A stretch of 64,000 bases of DNA from Neobacillus niacini (lineage in GTDB: Bacteria > Bacillota > Bacilli > Bacillales > Cytobacillaceae), in the NCBI RefSeq assembly GCF_000759675.1, contig NZ_BAWM01000037.1, positions 62,001-126,000 on the forward strand, written 5' to 3'. Made by a program: the position numbers and the translations under genes. Below, in pieces: positions 16,842 to 26,599 of this stretch. The notes beneath the pieces were generated by a model. The model did no database searches. It saw nothing but the letters and a program-made list of their open reading frames with translations, and was not told the origin of the DNA. The first letter of the stretch is position 1; each line of letters begins with the position of its first letter.

Positions 16842-17565
16842 GCTTTACACCCCAATGCTTTGCTTTTATCACTTCAATCAACTCAATCACAACCGCTGAC
16901 AAAATGGTTGAGGTCACAATAGCCCATCCTTGTGCCATAATGCCGCCAAGTGTAAAAATCGAATTAAATATCGCAGCAAGGGCAGCTAGAAATAATACTT
17001 TAACACTTTTTTTCAAAGATGGAACTAAGAGACCAATAAACATTGCATAAAGGGCAACACCCATACTTTCTTGTAATGTTTGTGGCAGACTTGCCCCTAT
17101 CAAATGACCAATCCCAGTAAAAATAACCCAACTGGAATAGGCCAATAAATTTACTCCAAACATAAAACCAGTCGTCGCTGTCCCTTCTTTGGTCGCCACG
17201 ACAGAAAATGTCTCATCGGTAATTCCAAAAGAATATAGCATTTTATTCCCAAGATGGTCATCTTCGCACTTTTCATTCAAGGCCGTCGACATTAGAAAAT
17301 GACGAATATTTACAATGAAGGTCGTTAAAACAATTTCAAATATCCCTGTTCCATAGGCAATTAAGCTTAAAGAAATATATTGGGACGCCCCTGCAAAGAC
17401 AATCATACTCATAAGCACTGATTCATAAATTGACAGTCCTGATGTTTTTGCGAGAAGCCCAAAAGTCAGTGCAATCGGAAAATATCCAATACCAATGGTT
17501 ATCCCTGCCTGTAAGCCCTTTTTAAACTCAGAACTTTCTCTTCCTATTGCAAAATCTGCCAACAT
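16831..17565 (-). CDS. azlC: AzlC-family branched-chain amino acid exporter, large subunit
   Basis: 244 aa from the ATG at 17565, which has GAGGGGG just upstream; an ATG four codons earlier has no ribosome site. The family pattern is evident: GIGYFPIALTFGLLAKTSGLS, FAGASQYISLSLIAYG, NIRHFLMS and TDETFSV. Seven to eight hydrophobic segments. It is the main channel partner of AzlD downstream. A 120-bp hairpin repeat lies immediately before it, where its promoter would be expected. Confidence 0.88.
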   Translation of the reverse strand: MLADFAIGRESSEFKKGLQAGITIGIGYFPIALTFGLLAKTSGLSIYESVLMSMIVFAGASQYISLSLIAYGTGIFEIVLTTFIVNIRHFLMSTALNEKCEDDHLGNKMLYSFGITDETFSVVATKEGTATTGFMFGVNLLAYSSWVIFTGIGHLIGASLPQTLQESMGVALYAMFIGLLVPSLKKSVKVLFLAALAAIFNSIFTLGGIMAQGWAIVTSTILSAVVIELIEVIKAKHWGVKHEK

Positions 17566-17577
17566 TATCCCCCTCAT

Positions 17578-17702
17578 TGAAAAGCGTAAGGCGCCTACCT
17601 ATCGGCGACAAGCGTAAGACGAGCCGGCAAGAAGGTTGTTCTTTAACCTTCTTGACGGATTGTCTTACGACCTCGAGCCGATAGCGCCTGAAGCTAGACA
17701 TA
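17578..17702. repeat. Dispersed hairpin repeat, copy 1 (long form)
   Basis: Begins AAAAGCGTAAGGCGCC and ends GCGCCTGAAGCTAGACA. The arms pair (GGCGCCtacctatCGGC with GCCGATAGCGCC), and an inner stem, AGCCGGCAAGAAGGTTG / AACCTTCTTGACGG, extends it into one long hairpin. The same ends occur at 50350 and 60105 with shorter middles. No open frame. It resembles the small MITE-like repeats common in Bacillus intergenic DNA. Confidence 0.8.
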
Positions 17703-17756
17703 TTTCTCTCTACAATTAAAAATAAATTTTAACAAATTTTCGGAAAAAAGGAAATA

Positions 17757-17784
17757 AAAAAACATGGCGCACCAGCCATGTTAT
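17757..17784 (-). terminator. Terminator after enoyl-CoA hydratase remnant
   Basis: Perfect 8-bp stem AACATGGC / GCCATGTT, then TTTTTATTT on the minus strand. It survives downstream of the gene fragment. Confidence 0.75.
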
Positions 17785-17975
17785 TTTCCTTTAAAAATTG
17801 GTTTCCTTTTTTCTGCGAATGCTTGAAGCGCTTCTATTCTATCTTGAGTTGGCAGAGTTACTTCATATGCCTTCCTTTCTATCTGAAGCCCCGTGTTCAA
17901 GTCCACATACATGCCGTTTTTTATAGCGAATTTTGCCTGTTGCAACGCGATTGGACCATTTGCAAGTATTTGGGC
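17781..17975 (-). pseudogene. C-terminal fragment of an enoyl-CoA hydratase
   Basis: About 64 codons. The text AQILANGPIALQQAKFAI, VDLNTGLQIERKAYEVTL and ALQAFAEKRKPIFKGK matches the last quarter of crotonase-type enoyl-CoA hydratases (about 260 aa). The N-terminal 190 residues, including the oxyanion hole and catalytic residues, are absent. Upstream of the break lies the lcfB terminator, and no ribosome site or good start is present. It is therefore a remnant, left of lcfB, of what was probably a beta-oxidation or leucine degradation gene. Its own terminator remains. Confidence 0.82.
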
Positions 17976-17995
17976 AGGTTTTCTCCCCTCTCTTT

Positions 17996-18025
17996 TCAAA
18001 ACAAGGCAGGCTGACAGGCCTGCCC
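17996..18025 (-). terminator. Terminator after lcfB
   Basis: Minus-strand GGCAGG / CCTGCC stem with inner CTG/CAG pairing, followed by TTGTTTTGAAA. It ends the lcfB transcript. Confidence 0.7.
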
Positions 18026-18055
18026 TTTTTAACTATATGAGATTCCACTCTGCTT

Positions 18056-19612
18056 TTAGACTGTTTGGGTGATTTGAGTTTTTAATGCTCGTCGCAAAAT
18101 TTTTCCTGTTGTATTCTTTGGGAGTTCTTCCAAGAATTCAATCGAAGAAGGAACTTTATATTTGGCTAAATGTTCTCTACAATACTCTAGTAATTGCTCT
18201 TCAGTCGTACTCGGATTTTTACTCACAACATAGCATTTTACTGCTTCGCCTAGGTCTGAATCCGGTACACCGAGTACAGCCACCTCTACTACATCGGGAT
18301 GGTTATATAGCACTTCTTCAACCTCGCGAGGGTAGACATTATACCCGCCAACTAAAATTAAATCTTTCTTTCTATCAACTATATAGAAGTATCCATCTTC
18401 ATCCATTCTAGCTAGGTCCCCAGTAAATAGCCAGCCATCACGTATGGCTGCAGCTGTTTCTTCAGGCATTTTGTAATAGCCTTTCATGACATTCGGACCA
18501 GCAACAATTAATTCTCCCACTTCTCCAACAGGAAGTTCCTCTCCAAGTTCATTGACTATTTTGTTTTCAACATGAAGGATGGAGGTTCCGATAGAACCAG
18601 CCTTACGTGGACGGTCCAATGGATTGAAGCAGGTCACTGGAGAAGCTTCTGATAAACCATAACCTTCAGAAACTCGAACATTAAATTTCTTTTCAAAATT
18701 GTTAAGCAGGGCAACAGGTAAAGAAGCACCGCCAGAAATACATAATCTTAGAGATTTAAAATCTTCAGGATTACCTTCAGGGTATTGGAATAAGAAATTA
18801 TACATCGTTGGAACTCCGGCAAAAACAGTTGCTTCATACTCTCTTGCCAAATCAAAAATTTCCTTTGGACTAAACCTTGGTGTAATCAACATGGTAGCTC
18901 CACTCAATAATGGTGCATTTAGTGCTACCGTTAAGCAAAATACATGGAACATTGGGAGGGTCGTGATGACGCGGTCTTGTTCAGTCATCTTTAAATAGTC
19001 GCCCACATCACTAGCATTGCTATATAAATTATTGTGGGTTAACATGGCACCTTTTGGTTTCCCTGTGGTCCCAGAAGTATAAAGAATAATCGCTGTGTCA
19101 TCATCCTGCAGCTCTGGTCCTTGAAATGAAAGGTCTCCAGAGGCAACTATTTCTGTAAACGATTTCATTTTAGAGTAAAGTGTCAGTGCTTCAATATTAT
19201 GCTGAGAAATACCATTTTCACTTGTTTCACAGAATATAAAATTCTCTACTTTTGGCAAGAAAGCATGGACCTTTTCAGCTAATGGAATAGCCAGATCTAA
19301 CGCGACTACAAGTTTTACATCACCGTTATTTAGTATGTAACCAATTTCATCTGCTGTATAAATGGGGTTAACAGGAATGACGGTTGCTCCTAACCTTAAT
19401 GCCCCGTATAAACCTATGACAAAATGTGGTGAGTTACCGAGTAACAAAGCAACATGATCCCCTTGTTTAATCCCTAATTTTTCTAGCCCAGATGCGAATT
19501 TTGTAATCGCCCCATCCAATTCAGCATATGTAGTACCTTGTCCCATAAAATAATAGGCGGTTTTGCTTGCTGAGTTTTTTGCAGTTTCCTGAAGTCTAGA
19601 TGATAAATTCAT
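18056..19612 (-). CDS. lcfB: Long-chain fatty acid-CoA ligase LcfB
   Basis: 518 aa from the ATG at 19612, which follows AAAAGGGAGGG; the longer frame would run through the operator. It activates fatty acids to acyl-CoA with ATP at the start of beta-oxidation. The AMP-binding motif [18 protein letters not shown], the [11 protein letters not shown] block, [19 protein letters not shown] and the C-terminal catalytic lysine in [12 protein letters not shown] are all present. It corresponds to B. subtilis yhfL/lcfB, next to lplJ and yhfI there too. A perfect FadR operator lies 18 bp upstream, so it should be derepressed by long-chain acyl-CoA. Confidence 0.93.
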   Translation of the reverse strand: MNLSSRLQETAKNSASKTAYYFMGQGTTYAELDGAITKFASGLEKLGIKQGDHVALLLGNSPHFVIGLYGALRLGATVIPVNPIYTADEIGYILNNGDVKLVVALDLAIPLAEKVHAFLPKVENFIFCETSENGISQHNIEALTLYSKMKSFTEIVASGDLSFQGPELQDDDTAIILYTSGTTGKPKGAMLTHNNLYSNASDVGDYLKMTEQDRVITTLPMFHVFCLTVALNAPLLSGATMLITPRFSPKEIFDLAREYEATVFAGVPTMYNFLFQYPEGNPEDFKSLRLCISGGASLPVALLNNFEKKFNVRVSEGYGLSEASPVTCFNPLDRPRKAGSIGTSILHVENKIVNELGEELPVGEVGELIVAGPNVMKGYYKMPEETAAAIRDGWLFTGDLARMDEDGYFYIVDRKKDLILVGGYNVYPREVEEVLYNHPDVVEVAVLGVPDSDLGEAVKCYVVSKNPSTTEEQLLEYCREHLAKYKVPSSIEFLEELPKNTTGKILRRALKTQITQTV

Positions 19613-19629
19613 AATTTCCCTCCCTTTTG

Positions 19630-19647
19630 TGAATGAATATTCATTCA
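19630..19647. promoter_or_regulatory. FadR operator of lcfB
   Basis: TGAATGAATATTCATTCA is a perfect 18-bp palindrome identical to the Bacillus FadR (YsiA, TetR family) consensus TGAATGAnTAnTCATTCA. FadR represses beta-oxidation genes and leaves DNA on binding long-chain acyl-CoA. lcfB is a known FadR target in B. subtilis. Confidence 0.92.
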
Positions 19648-19726
19648 CTAAATCGTAAAAATTTTCTAAATATATTATATTTAAAGAAATTTAAGTATTC
19701 AAGCAAAATGTTCTATGAGAGACTAA

Positions 19727-19758
19727 AAAGACCCCCAAATTAATGTTATGGGGATCTT
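19727..19758 (-). terminator. Terminator after the ATP-grasp gene
   Basis: AGATCCCC / GGGGGTCT stem with a long loop, followed by TTTTTAG on the minus strand. Confidence 0.6.
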
Positions 19759-19760
19759 TC

Positions 19761-20981
19761 TTACTCAATTCTCAAATGAAAAGTAAGCTCATTAGCTGCA
19801 TGCTTCGCTATGCTTTGTGCTTCTTCCAGCGTATTTCCTCGAGCAATAACATATGCATACCGGTGCCCCATAGACAACGGAGGTGTTACATACGTCCCGC
19901 TCTTTGGCTTAACGTACACTTCAACTACTCCAGGAGTTGCCATAGCCCTTTCCTTACCTGTAACCTTTTCTAATATACCTTTGTTTTCAAGGATGACATA
20001 CTGTGTAAATACATAGTTATTAGTGCGTTTTTCTAGTGATGGTACCCCTCCAGCTAACATCATTAGTGTTTCTTCTACTAAGCTATAACCAAATGCAGCT
20101 TGGATCATCTTGTTCATCGCACCACCCGATATCCTTGGGTTACTTTCAATCAATTTCCAGCCGTTCTCTGTCAATCTTAATTCTAAATGGAAAGCACCAT
20201 TTTTAATATCTAACGAGGAAACGATTGTTTCAATCACATCCCGTAAACTCTCTTCTAGATATGACGGTACTTCGGCTAACACCCCATACCCTGTAACAAT
20301 AAACCGTTTCCCCTTTGTAATTTCCTGCTTGATGATAACACCAATGAGAATCTTCCAGTTGGTGACAAGAACCTCCACTAAATATTGTTCGCCGTCCACA
20401 TATTCTTCAATGATAATCGTTTCATCTGGATATTTAGTTCTTAGTTTACCTACTTTTCTTTCTAATTCTCTCATGGTTGCAGCAAATAAAACATCCTTTG
20501 AGCCAGTTGAAGAAGGACACTTCACTACCACTGGGAACTTTAATTTCTTGTAAGTGAGAGCAAAAGGCAATTGAACATCTTTCGTTACTAACTTAAACCT
20601 GGGCGTGAATGATTGTCTAGCAAAAAAAGTTCTAGTTTTTTCTTTATCTTCCATAATCGAAATGGCTTTCGTTGATACATAGTTATCACAAAATTCATCG
20701 GCTAATGTGGAGGCTATATGAACATATTTTGCTACAAAACTGGTAATGATGACCACTTCATTTCCCCGTTGTTGCAATAAATATATTTGGTTTTTTAATT
20801 CTTCCAGGTTGCTTGTATCCACTAAAGTGAGTTGATGAACATCCATATATTCACTTCTTTGCTCGATTTGTTTTTCTTGATCAGTAAAAACAACCGTAAC
20901 ATATCCTAATTCATTTGCTGCTTTTACAGCTTCTCTGCTCGACCCGGATTTATTTAATCCAATAAAAACAATTGTTCTCAT
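19761..20981 (-). CDS. ATP-grasp domain protein
   Basis: 406 aa. The ATG at 20981 is chosen because AGGAG lies 8 nt upstream. N-terminal Rossmann-like part (TIVFIGLNKSGSSREAVKAA), then an ATP-grasp fold: FPVVVKCPSSTGSKDV, a P-loop-like segment, ETIIIEEYVDGEQYLVEV, and HLELRLTENGWKLIESNPRISGG, where the E-N pair binds magnesium. Such proteins join a carboxylate to an amine or thiol using ATP, as in carbamoyl-phosphate synthase, BacD-like dipeptide ligases or biotin carboxylase. The substrate is not evident. It is a single gene between lcfB and lplJ. Unrelated in detail to the YheC/D proteins at 52-57 kb. Confidence 0.75.
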   Translation of the reverse strand: MRTIVFIGLNKSGSSREAVKAANELGYVTVVFTDQEKQIEQRSEYMDVHQLTLVDTSNLEELKNQIYLLQQRGNEVVIITSFVAKYVHIASTLADEFCDNYVSTKAISIMEDKEKTRTFFARQSFTPRFKLVTKDVQLPFALTYKKLKFPVVVKCPSSTGSKDVLFAATMRELERKVGKLRTKYPDETIIIEEYVDGEQYLVEVLVTNWKILIGVIIKQEITKGKRFIVTGYGVLAEVPSYLEESLRDVIETIVSSLDIKNGAFHLELRLTENGWKLIESNPRISGGAMNKMIQAAFGYSLVEETLMMLAGGVPSLEKRTNNYVFTQYVILENKGILEKVTGKERAMATPGVVEVYVKPKSGTYVTPPLSMGHRYAYVIARGNTLEEAQSIAKHAANELTFHLRIE

Positions 20982-21093
20982 TCTCCTCACTCCTATGTTT
21001 CCCTGATAAAGATGAACGCCCTATATGTTATGAGGGAAATGGAGTTTTGTATGGACTTTTTTTCAACAATTAACGAAATTTCGTGTCATCTAC

Positions 21094-21127
21094 CTAAAAA
21101 AACACGATGAATATATCTCACCGTGTT
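21094..21127 (-). terminator. Terminator after lplJ
   Basis: AACACGGTGA pairs with TCATCGTGTT (one G-U), then TTTTTTAGG on the minus strand. Confidence 0.8.
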
Positions 21128-21133
21128 AAACTC

Positions 21134-22120
21134 CTAATAAATTAAGTTGATAAATTCTTCTTTTGAAACATTTCCAAAATAGTAGGTTGTATCAACATCT
21201 TTAAGTGCTGCTTCTAACTTGCTCTTTTCGTAGCGAACATGCTTTAGTTTATTCTCAATTTCACTTACATCCCCAACACCAAAAAAGTCACCGTATATTT
21301 TACAGTTCTCAATGACTCCTTTATCAACATCTAAGCGGACATCAATTTGCCCCACTGGGAAACGATGGGAATGCTGGAGATTAAATTTTGGAGATTTCCC
21401 GTAGTTCCAATCCCAATTTTGATAGCGTTCCTTTGATAGTTGGTGAATTTTCTCCCAATCCTCTTCGGAAAGCACGTATTCCGTTACTTCTTTCCCTTGA
21501 AAAATAAATTTCAGCAAAGAGGAACGAAACTCTTCAATATTCAATTTCTCTGTCAAAAACTCTGAAATATTCGCCACTCTGCTCCGGACTGACTTGATTC
21601 CCTTGGATTCAATTTTATCTTTTTTCACCCTTAAAGCTGAAACAATATGGTCCATTTCAGAATTGAAAAGAAGCGTTCCATGGGTGAACATTCTCCCCTT
21701 TGTTGAGAATTGGGCATTCCCGGAAATTTTCCTGCCTTCAGCTAAAATATCATTTCTACCGCTTAATTCAGCATTTACCCCCATTTGTTTAAGGGCTGCA
21801 ATCACCGGCTCCGTAAATTTGCGGAAATTATGAAAGCTATCGCCGTCATCTTTTGTTATAAAACTATAATTAAGATTGCCAAGGTCATGATAAACCGCTC
21901 CCCCGCCAGACAATCTGCGTACCACATGGATTCCATTGCTCTCAACATACTCCGTATTAATTTCTTCTACTGAATTTTGGTTTTTTCCAATGATAATCGA
22001 TGGCTCATTTATGTAAAATAACAAATACGTTTCATTGATATCGAGATTTTTTAAGGCATATTCTTCAATTGCAAGATTTATTCGTGGATCGGTAATGCCT
22101 TTATTATCAATAAATAACAT
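21134..22120 (-). CDS. lplJ: Lipoate-protein ligase LplJ
   Basis: 328 aa, standard length. It adenylates free lipoate and transfers it to E2 subunits and GcvH. Family marks: EPSIIIGKNQN, VVRRLSGGGAVYHDLGNLN (lipoate-binding loop), GRNDILAEGRKISGNAQ (catalytic lysine region) and HGTLLFN. The C-terminal accessory domain is present. It is 16 bp downstream of yhfI, so they probably form an operon, as in B. subtilis (yhfI-yhfJ). Confidence 0.93.
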   Translation of the reverse strand: MLFIDNKGITDPRINLAIEEYALKNLDINETYLLFYINEPSIIIGKNQNSVEEINTEYVESNGIHVVRRLSGGGAVYHDLGNLNYSFITKDDGDSFHNFRKFTEPVIAALKQMGVNAELSGRNDILAEGRKISGNAQFSTKGRMFTHGTLLFNSEMDHIVSALRVKKDKIESKGIKSVRSRVANISEFLTEKLNIEEFRSSLLKFIFQGKEVTEYVLSEEDWEKIHQLSKERYQNWDWNYGKSPKFNLQHSHRFPVGQIDVRLDVDKGVIENCKIYGDFFGVGDVSEIENKLKHVRYEKSKLEAALKDVDTTYYFGNVSKEEFINLIY

Positions 22121-22136
22121 ACTAACTTTCCCCTTC

Positions 22137-22871
22137 TTATAGTGAAATGGTTTGAAATTCGTCTGCTAGTTTTATTATACCCGTATATTCAGTACTTGCC
22201 TCACTGATAAGCTTAGATAAATCTCCGTAATGCGGAAGATGGGTTAAGATTAATTGTTTAATACCTGCTCTTGCTGCAAATCCCCCTGCATCTATGCTAT
22301 TCATATGTCCTGCAGACTTCCCATTTTGCTGCTGATAAAAATTACATTCACATAATAACAGGTCTGCGTCTTTACTAAACTCAATAAACTCTTCTTTAAA
22401 GGAACTATCCGCCGTGTAAACAATGGATTTTCCATTTGCCTCTACTCTCATTGCATAGCATGGGACTGGATGGTCTGTTTTTAAAAAGGAAACCTGGAAT
22501 GGTCCGACAGTCAGAACATCATTAGGTGAATAGGCAATTCCCTTCGTGATTTCTTTATAGGTTAATTTGGTGAATTCTGCTTTGTCAAAAGAATGTCCAT
22601 AGATAGGTAAAGTCGGAAAACTCTTCCCTAAAAAGCCTTGAATCAACCGAGCATGCTGCAGTACCCCAATATCTGCAATATGGTCTGGATGATAGTGGGA
22701 AATCATCACAGCATCAAGCTCTTCAGGTTCTATACTATTTTGCATCTTCGCAAGAACACCACTGCCACAATCAATCAATAGATTAAATCCTTCATGCTGA
22801 AGTAAATATCCTGAACTTGCTTCATTTTTTTTCGGGTATCCACCCCAATAACCTATTATGGTTAATTTCAT
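22137..22871 (-). CDS. yhfI: MBL-fold metallohydrolase YhfI
   Basis: 244 aa from the ATG at 22871, with AAGGGG 8-9 nt upstream. The metallo-beta-lactamase zinc motif is H59-Y-H-P-D-H64; SSGYLLQ and LLIDCGSG precede it, and TADSS, LLCECNF and LILTHLPHYGD follow. This subgroup is close to RNase Z-like hydrolases acting on phosphodiesters or cyclic nucleotides, but the substrate of YhfI is unknown. It is cotranscribed with lplJ. Confidence 0.85.
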   Translation of the reverse strand: MKLTIIGYWGGYPKKNEASSGYLLQHEGFNLLIDCGSGVLAKMQNSIEPEELDAVMISHYHPDHIADIGVLQHARLIQGFLGKSFPTLPIYGHSFDKAEFTKLTYKEITKGIAYSPNDVLTVGPFQVSFLKTDHPVPCYAMRVEANGKSIVYTADSSFKEEFIEFSKDADLLLCECNFYQQQNGKSAGHMNSIDAGGFAARAGIKQLILTHLPHYGDLSKLISEASTEYTGIIKLADEFQTISL

Positions 22872-22929
22872 TTTAACAACCCCTTCTAGTTCTACCATAC
22901 CTTTACTTTACTCAAAAACGCTAGCTAAT

Positions 22930-22958
22930 AAAAAAAGAAGCTATTAAAAACAGCTTCT
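22930..22958 (-). terminator. Terminator after hemY
   Basis: AGAAGCT / AGCTTCT stem, then TTTTTTATT on the minus strand, just after the hemY stop. Confidence 0.78.
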
Positions 22959-22961
22959 GGT

Positions 22962-24383
22962 TTATTCTTTTACATTTAAATACTCTAATACTCCTTTTAC
23001 CGCTTCTTCACCTTGGTCAATACAATCGGGAAGCCCTACACCGCCGAAGGAGGCACTGGCTAAAAAGACCCCTGGCAGCTCTGATTTAATTAGTTCGCTA
23101 ATAGTATCTAGTCGCTGTTTATGTCCCACTGTGTATTGTGGCATGGAATCTTTCCAGCGCGAAACAACAGCAAACTCAGGCTGCATACCAATATCCATTG
23201 TCCTGCTTAAATCATCAAGAACAATCTTAATGATTCTATCATCAGAAAGATCAACGATCGTTTCTTCTCCGGCTCTTCCAACATAACAGCGAAGCAGTAC
23301 CTTGCCTTTTGGAGTAGAATGAACCCATTTTTTATGTGTCCATGTACAAGCTGTTATAGAATAATCACCATTTCTAGAAACAACAAAGCCCGTTCCATCA
23401 ATATCGTTTTTTATGGCTTCTTCGGGAAATGCAAGTGCAACCGTGGCAACAGATGTTGAAGGAACGGACTTAAATGGATCAAAAAAACGATAGTCTGAGA
23501 ACATGGATTGTGTTATTTTATGCGGAGTGGCTGCAACAACACAATCAGCAAACAATGTTTCACCGTTATTTAAATAAAGCTCATACTGTTTATTTATCTT
23601 TGTAATTTTATCAACCCGGTGCCCTTTTAATATCGAATTAGGGTCAATTTTCGCTTCAATACCTTCCGCAAAGGACTGAAGACCAGATTTAAAGGTTAAA
23701 AATGCACCTTTTTTCTTCTCAGATGATTCTTGTGTTTTCGGTTTTGAAGGTGTTGTTTTTTTCATCCCCAAGATCAGGCTGCGATATTTTTGTTCAACCT
23801 CATAGAATTGTGGGAAGGTCGACATTAAGCTCATTTGATCAATATCACCGGCATAAATTCCCGATAATAACGGTTCAATTAAATTTTCAACCACCTCATC
23901 GCCTAACCTTCTTCGGAAAAACTCACCTAAAGACTGGTCTGTATTACCAGCAGATCTTGGTAAGATAAAATCCGCAGCTGCTCTTAGTTTTCCTGGGACT
24001 GAAAACAACCCAGTAGTAATAAATGGTCCTATTTCAGTTGGGATTCCCATTATTGAACCCCCGGGCATCGAATAGAGCTTGTCATTCACAAGAACATAGG
24101 ATTTCCCTGTCGAATTAGATACTAATTGATCCTCCATCCCTACTTCCTTAGCAAGTCTAATCATGCTGGTTTTCCTTGCTAAGAAGGAATCAGGACCTCT
24201 TTCAATGGTGAAACCGTCTCTTATAACTGTTTGCATTTTACCTCCGAGACGTTGTGACGCTTCGATAAGTTTGATTTCAAGAGGCAGCTTTTTATCGTTA
24301 ATGATTTTTTGAAGGTAAAATGCGGCAGTAAGCCCAGCAATTCCTCCCCCAATGATTGCTACCTTCTGTTTTTCTTCCGCCAC
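22962..24383 (-). CDS. hemY: Coproporphyrinogen III oxidase HemY (protoporphyrinogen oxidase family)
   Basis: 473 aa from GTG at 24383, 6 nt after GAAGGGTG; the GTG three codons earlier lies in the ribosome site. FAD-binding GxGxxG is seen as VAIIGGGIAGLTAAFYL, then IEASQRLGGKMQT and ERGPDSFL; GVGLPDCIDQG marks the C-terminus. In Gram-positive bacteria HemY oxidises coproporphyrinogen III to coproporphyrin III, and HemH and HemQ complete the coproporphyrin-dependent haem pathway. It follows hemE and hemH in the hemEHY order. Confidence 0.93.
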   Translation of the reverse strand: MAEEKQKVAIIGGGIAGLTAAFYLQKIINDKKLPLEIKLIEASQRLGGKMQTVIRDGFTIERGPDSFLARKTSMIRLAKEVGMEDQLVSNSTGKSYVLVNDKLYSMPGGSIMGIPTEIGPFITTGLFSVPGKLRAAADFILPRSAGNTDQSLGEFFRRRLGDEVVENLIEPLLSGIYAGDIDQMSLMSTFPQFYEVEQKYRSLILGMKKTTPSKPKTQESSEKKKGAFLTFKSGLQSFAEGIEAKIDPNSILKGHRVDKITKINKQYELYLNNGETLFADCVVAATPHKITQSMFSDYRFFDPFKSVPSTSVATVALAFPEEAIKNDIDGTGFVVSRNGDYSITACTWTHKKWVHSTPKGKVLLRCYVGRAGEETIVDLSDDRIIKIVLDDLSRTMDIGMQPEFAVVSRWKDSMPQYTVGHKQRLDTISELIKSELPGVFLASASFGGVGLPDCIDQGEEAVKGVLEYLNVKE

Positions 24384-24416
24384 GGATGTCACCCTTCTTT
24401 CTTTTACTAATTTCGA

Positions 24417-25349
24417 TCAGTTGGTTAATTTTTTTAATATAACGGTGGTCATTGCATCAATTAAATCTTCATGTGCGTTCGGCATCTCAGGACGATAATA
24501 GCTTGCTCCAACTTCCTCCGCTGCTATTCTACATTCGTAATCGTTATCATAGAGTACTTCTAAGTGATCACACACAAAGCCAACTGGTGCATAAACAAAT
24601 GCCTTATATGGATGTTCTTTCGCTAAGTCCCGAGTTAAATCCTGGACATCTGGACCTAACCATGGATCAGGTGTATTCCCCGCGCTTTGCCAGCCAATCG
24701 CATAGTTGCTAATTCCTGCCTGTTTTGCAATTAGATCAGCTGTTTCCTGAAGCTGACTTGGATAAGGATCACCAAACTGTAAGATTTTCTCTGGAAGACT
24801 ATGGGCTGAAACGATCATCATAGCGTCATTTTTTTCTTCTTGGGGCATTTGATCATATATTTCCTTAATTTTATCTGCCCAGTAGTTAATAAATTTTGGT
24901 TCATCATACCAGCTATCAATTGAAGTGATCGTCATGCCACCGAGTTTTTCTGCTTCTTCCTTTGCCCTATTATTATAGGACTTAATCGAGAAAGTTGAAA
25001 AATGAGGCGCCAAGACTATACTAACAGCCTCATTAATTCCATCTGAACGCATTTCCTTAACGGCGTCCTCGATAAACGGTTCTATATGCTTTAAGCCAAG
25101 ATACATTTTAAACTGTATTTCTTCTTGAACCTGGTTAATATGTTCTTCCAGTTTTTTTGCCTGCTCAATTGTAATTTTAGCTAAAGGTGAAATACCGCCA
25201 ATTGCTTCATAGCGATTCCTTAACTCTTCAATCATTTCTGGAGTAGGTTTCCTGCCATGCCGAATATGTGTATAGTAACGTTCCAAGTCATCTAAATGAT
25301 ATGGGGTTCCGTATGCCATTACTAGTAATCCCATTTTCTTTCTAGTCAT
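24417..25349 (-). CDS. hemH: Coproporphyrin ferrochelatase HemH
   Basis: 310 aa from an ATG at 25349 ([16 protein letters not shown]), 6 nt after GAGGTG; an ATG one codon upstream is possible. It inserts ferrous iron into coproporphyrin III. Conserved blocks: [25 protein letters not shown] (metal-ligand His), VSAHSLPE and [17 protein letters not shown] (active-site Glu). It closely matches B. subtilis HemH, a soluble monomer without an iron-sulfur cluster. It lies 33 bp before hemY and 178 bp after hemE. Confidence 0.94.
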   Translation of the reverse strand: MTRKKMGLLVMAYGTPYHLDDLERYYTHIRHGRKPTPEMIEELRNRYEAIGGISPLAKITIEQAKKLEEHINQVQEEIQFKMYLGLKHIEPFIEDAVKEMRSDGINEAVSIVLAPHFSTFSIKSYNNRAKEEAEKLGGMTITSIDSWYDEPKFINYWADKIKEIYDQMPQEEKNDAMMIVSAHSLPEKILQFGDPYPSQLQETADLIAKQAGISNYAIGWQSAGNTPDPWLGPDVQDLTRDLAKEHPYKAFVYAPVGFVCDHLEVLYDNDYECRIAAEEVGASYYRPEMPNAHEDLIDAMTTVILKKLTN

Positions 25350-25430
25350 CATCCGCACCTCATCTTTAAGTCTTGTTGCTTCCAAAATAATAAGAACTTG
25401 TCCTATAATATTGACCTCATATCAGGATTT

Positions 25431-25463
25431 AGAGGGCCTCTAAATATTAGGGCCCTCTTTTTT
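25431..25463 (+). terminator. Plus-facing terminator-like hairpin in the hemE-hemH gap
   Basis: AGAGGGCC / GGCCCTCT perfect 8-bp stem with T-run TTTTTTAT on the plus strand, opposite to the hem genes. On the hem transcript it would be a hairpin without a U-tract, perhaps a processing or stability element. Confidence 0.5.
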
Positions 25464-25526
25464 ATGCATATTTTATTGTGCCAAAAAAACTGCTATCTTA
25501 CCAATATTAACACTCGAGGATAGTAT

Positions 25527-26573
25527 TTATCTGCTTAGTTTAGATGCAGAATACTCGTGGACAAATGAGGTTAATTTTTTCAACGTCGCTGGGTTTACAG
25601 CTGGGAATACACCGTGGCCAAGATTAAAGATATAGCCTCCCTGAGCCATACCTTGATCTAAGATGGCTTTCGCTCTTTCTTCAATTACTTCCCAAGGTGA
25701 CAACAGGATTGCTGGGTCAAGATTACCTTGAACCGTTTTTTGAATTCCCATTTCTCTTGCTTGTTGAATCGGCAGACGCCAGTCCAATCCAACTACATCA
25801 AGCGGAAGGTCATTCCACTCCATCGCGAGATGACTAGCTCCTACACCAAACATAATCAGTGGTACATTCTCTTCTTTGAGTTCGGTAAAAATTCTAATCA
25901 TGACTGGCTTAATAAAGTAGCGGTAGTCCTCAACATTCAAAGCCCCAACCCAAGAATCAAAGATTTGAATTGCTTTAGCTCCGGCCTTAATTTGCGATTT
26001 CACATAAGTGATAATCATATCAGCGAGTTTTTCCATTAAAGCAAACCATGCTTTCGGTTCAGAGTACATGAATGCCTTTGTCTTATTATAGTTTTTCGAA
26101 GGTCCTCCTTCAATCATGTAACTGGCGAGCGTAAAAGGAGCACCAGAAAATCCAATTAAAGGTACTGACAATTGTTCTTGAGTTAACAATTTAATCGTGT
26201 CTAAAACGTATGGTACGTCCTCTTCAGGATGAATTTCACCAAGTTTTTCAACATCTGCTAATGAAGTGATTGGATTGTCAATTACAGGACCAATACCAGA
26301 TTTTATCTCAACCTGCATTCCAATTGCCGGAAGCGGTGTCATGATATCTTTATAGAGAATAGCCGCGTCAACATTGTACTGTTCTACAGGAAGGCGGGTT
26401 ACATAAGCGCATAGCTCAGGCTGGTGCGTAATTTCAAACAAAGAGTACTTTTCTTTAATCTCTCTATACTCTGGTTGTGAACGCCCTGCTTGACGCATGT
26501 ACCAAACTGGTACGTGGTCTGTCTTTTCTCCTCTTGCTGCTTTTAAAAATGTTTCGTTGATTTGCTTCGTCAT
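25527..26573 (-). CDS. hemE: Uroporphyrinogen decarboxylase HemE
   Basis: 348 aa from the ATG at 26573, with AAAGGTGG 10 nt upstream. It removes four carboxyl groups from uroporphyrinogen III to give coproporphyrinogen III. Both signatures are clear: [16 protein letters not shown] near the N-terminus and [17 protein letters not shown] in the middle; [10 protein letters not shown] carries the catalytic Asp region. It heads the hemE-hemH-hemY set. Confidence 0.95.
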   Translation of the reverse strand: MTKQINETFLKAARGEKTDHVPVWYMRQAGRSQPEYREIKEKYSLFEITHQPELCAYVTRLPVEQYNVDAAILYKDIMTPLPAIGMQVEIKSGIGPVIDNPITSLADVEKLGEIHPEEDVPYVLDTIKLLTQEQLSVPLIGFSGAPFTLASYMIEGGPSKNYNKTKAFMYSEPKAWFALMEKLADMIITYVKSQIKAGAKAIQIFDSWVGALNVEDYRYFIKPVMIRIFTELKEENVPLIMFGVGASHLAMEWNDLPLDVVGLDWRLPIQQAREMGIQKTVQGNLDPAILLSPWEVIEERAKAILDQGMAQGGYIFNLGHGVFPAVNPATLKKLTSFVHEYSASKLSR

Positions 26574-26599
26574 GTAAATAAATCCACCTTTCAAAAAGA

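Noticed and set aside
19761..20981. Membership of this ATP-grasp protein in the YheC/YheD family
   Set aside because: Motifs around the ATP and metal sites differ (ESNPRISGG rather than EVNSKP) and the N-terminal part is unlike YheC/D.
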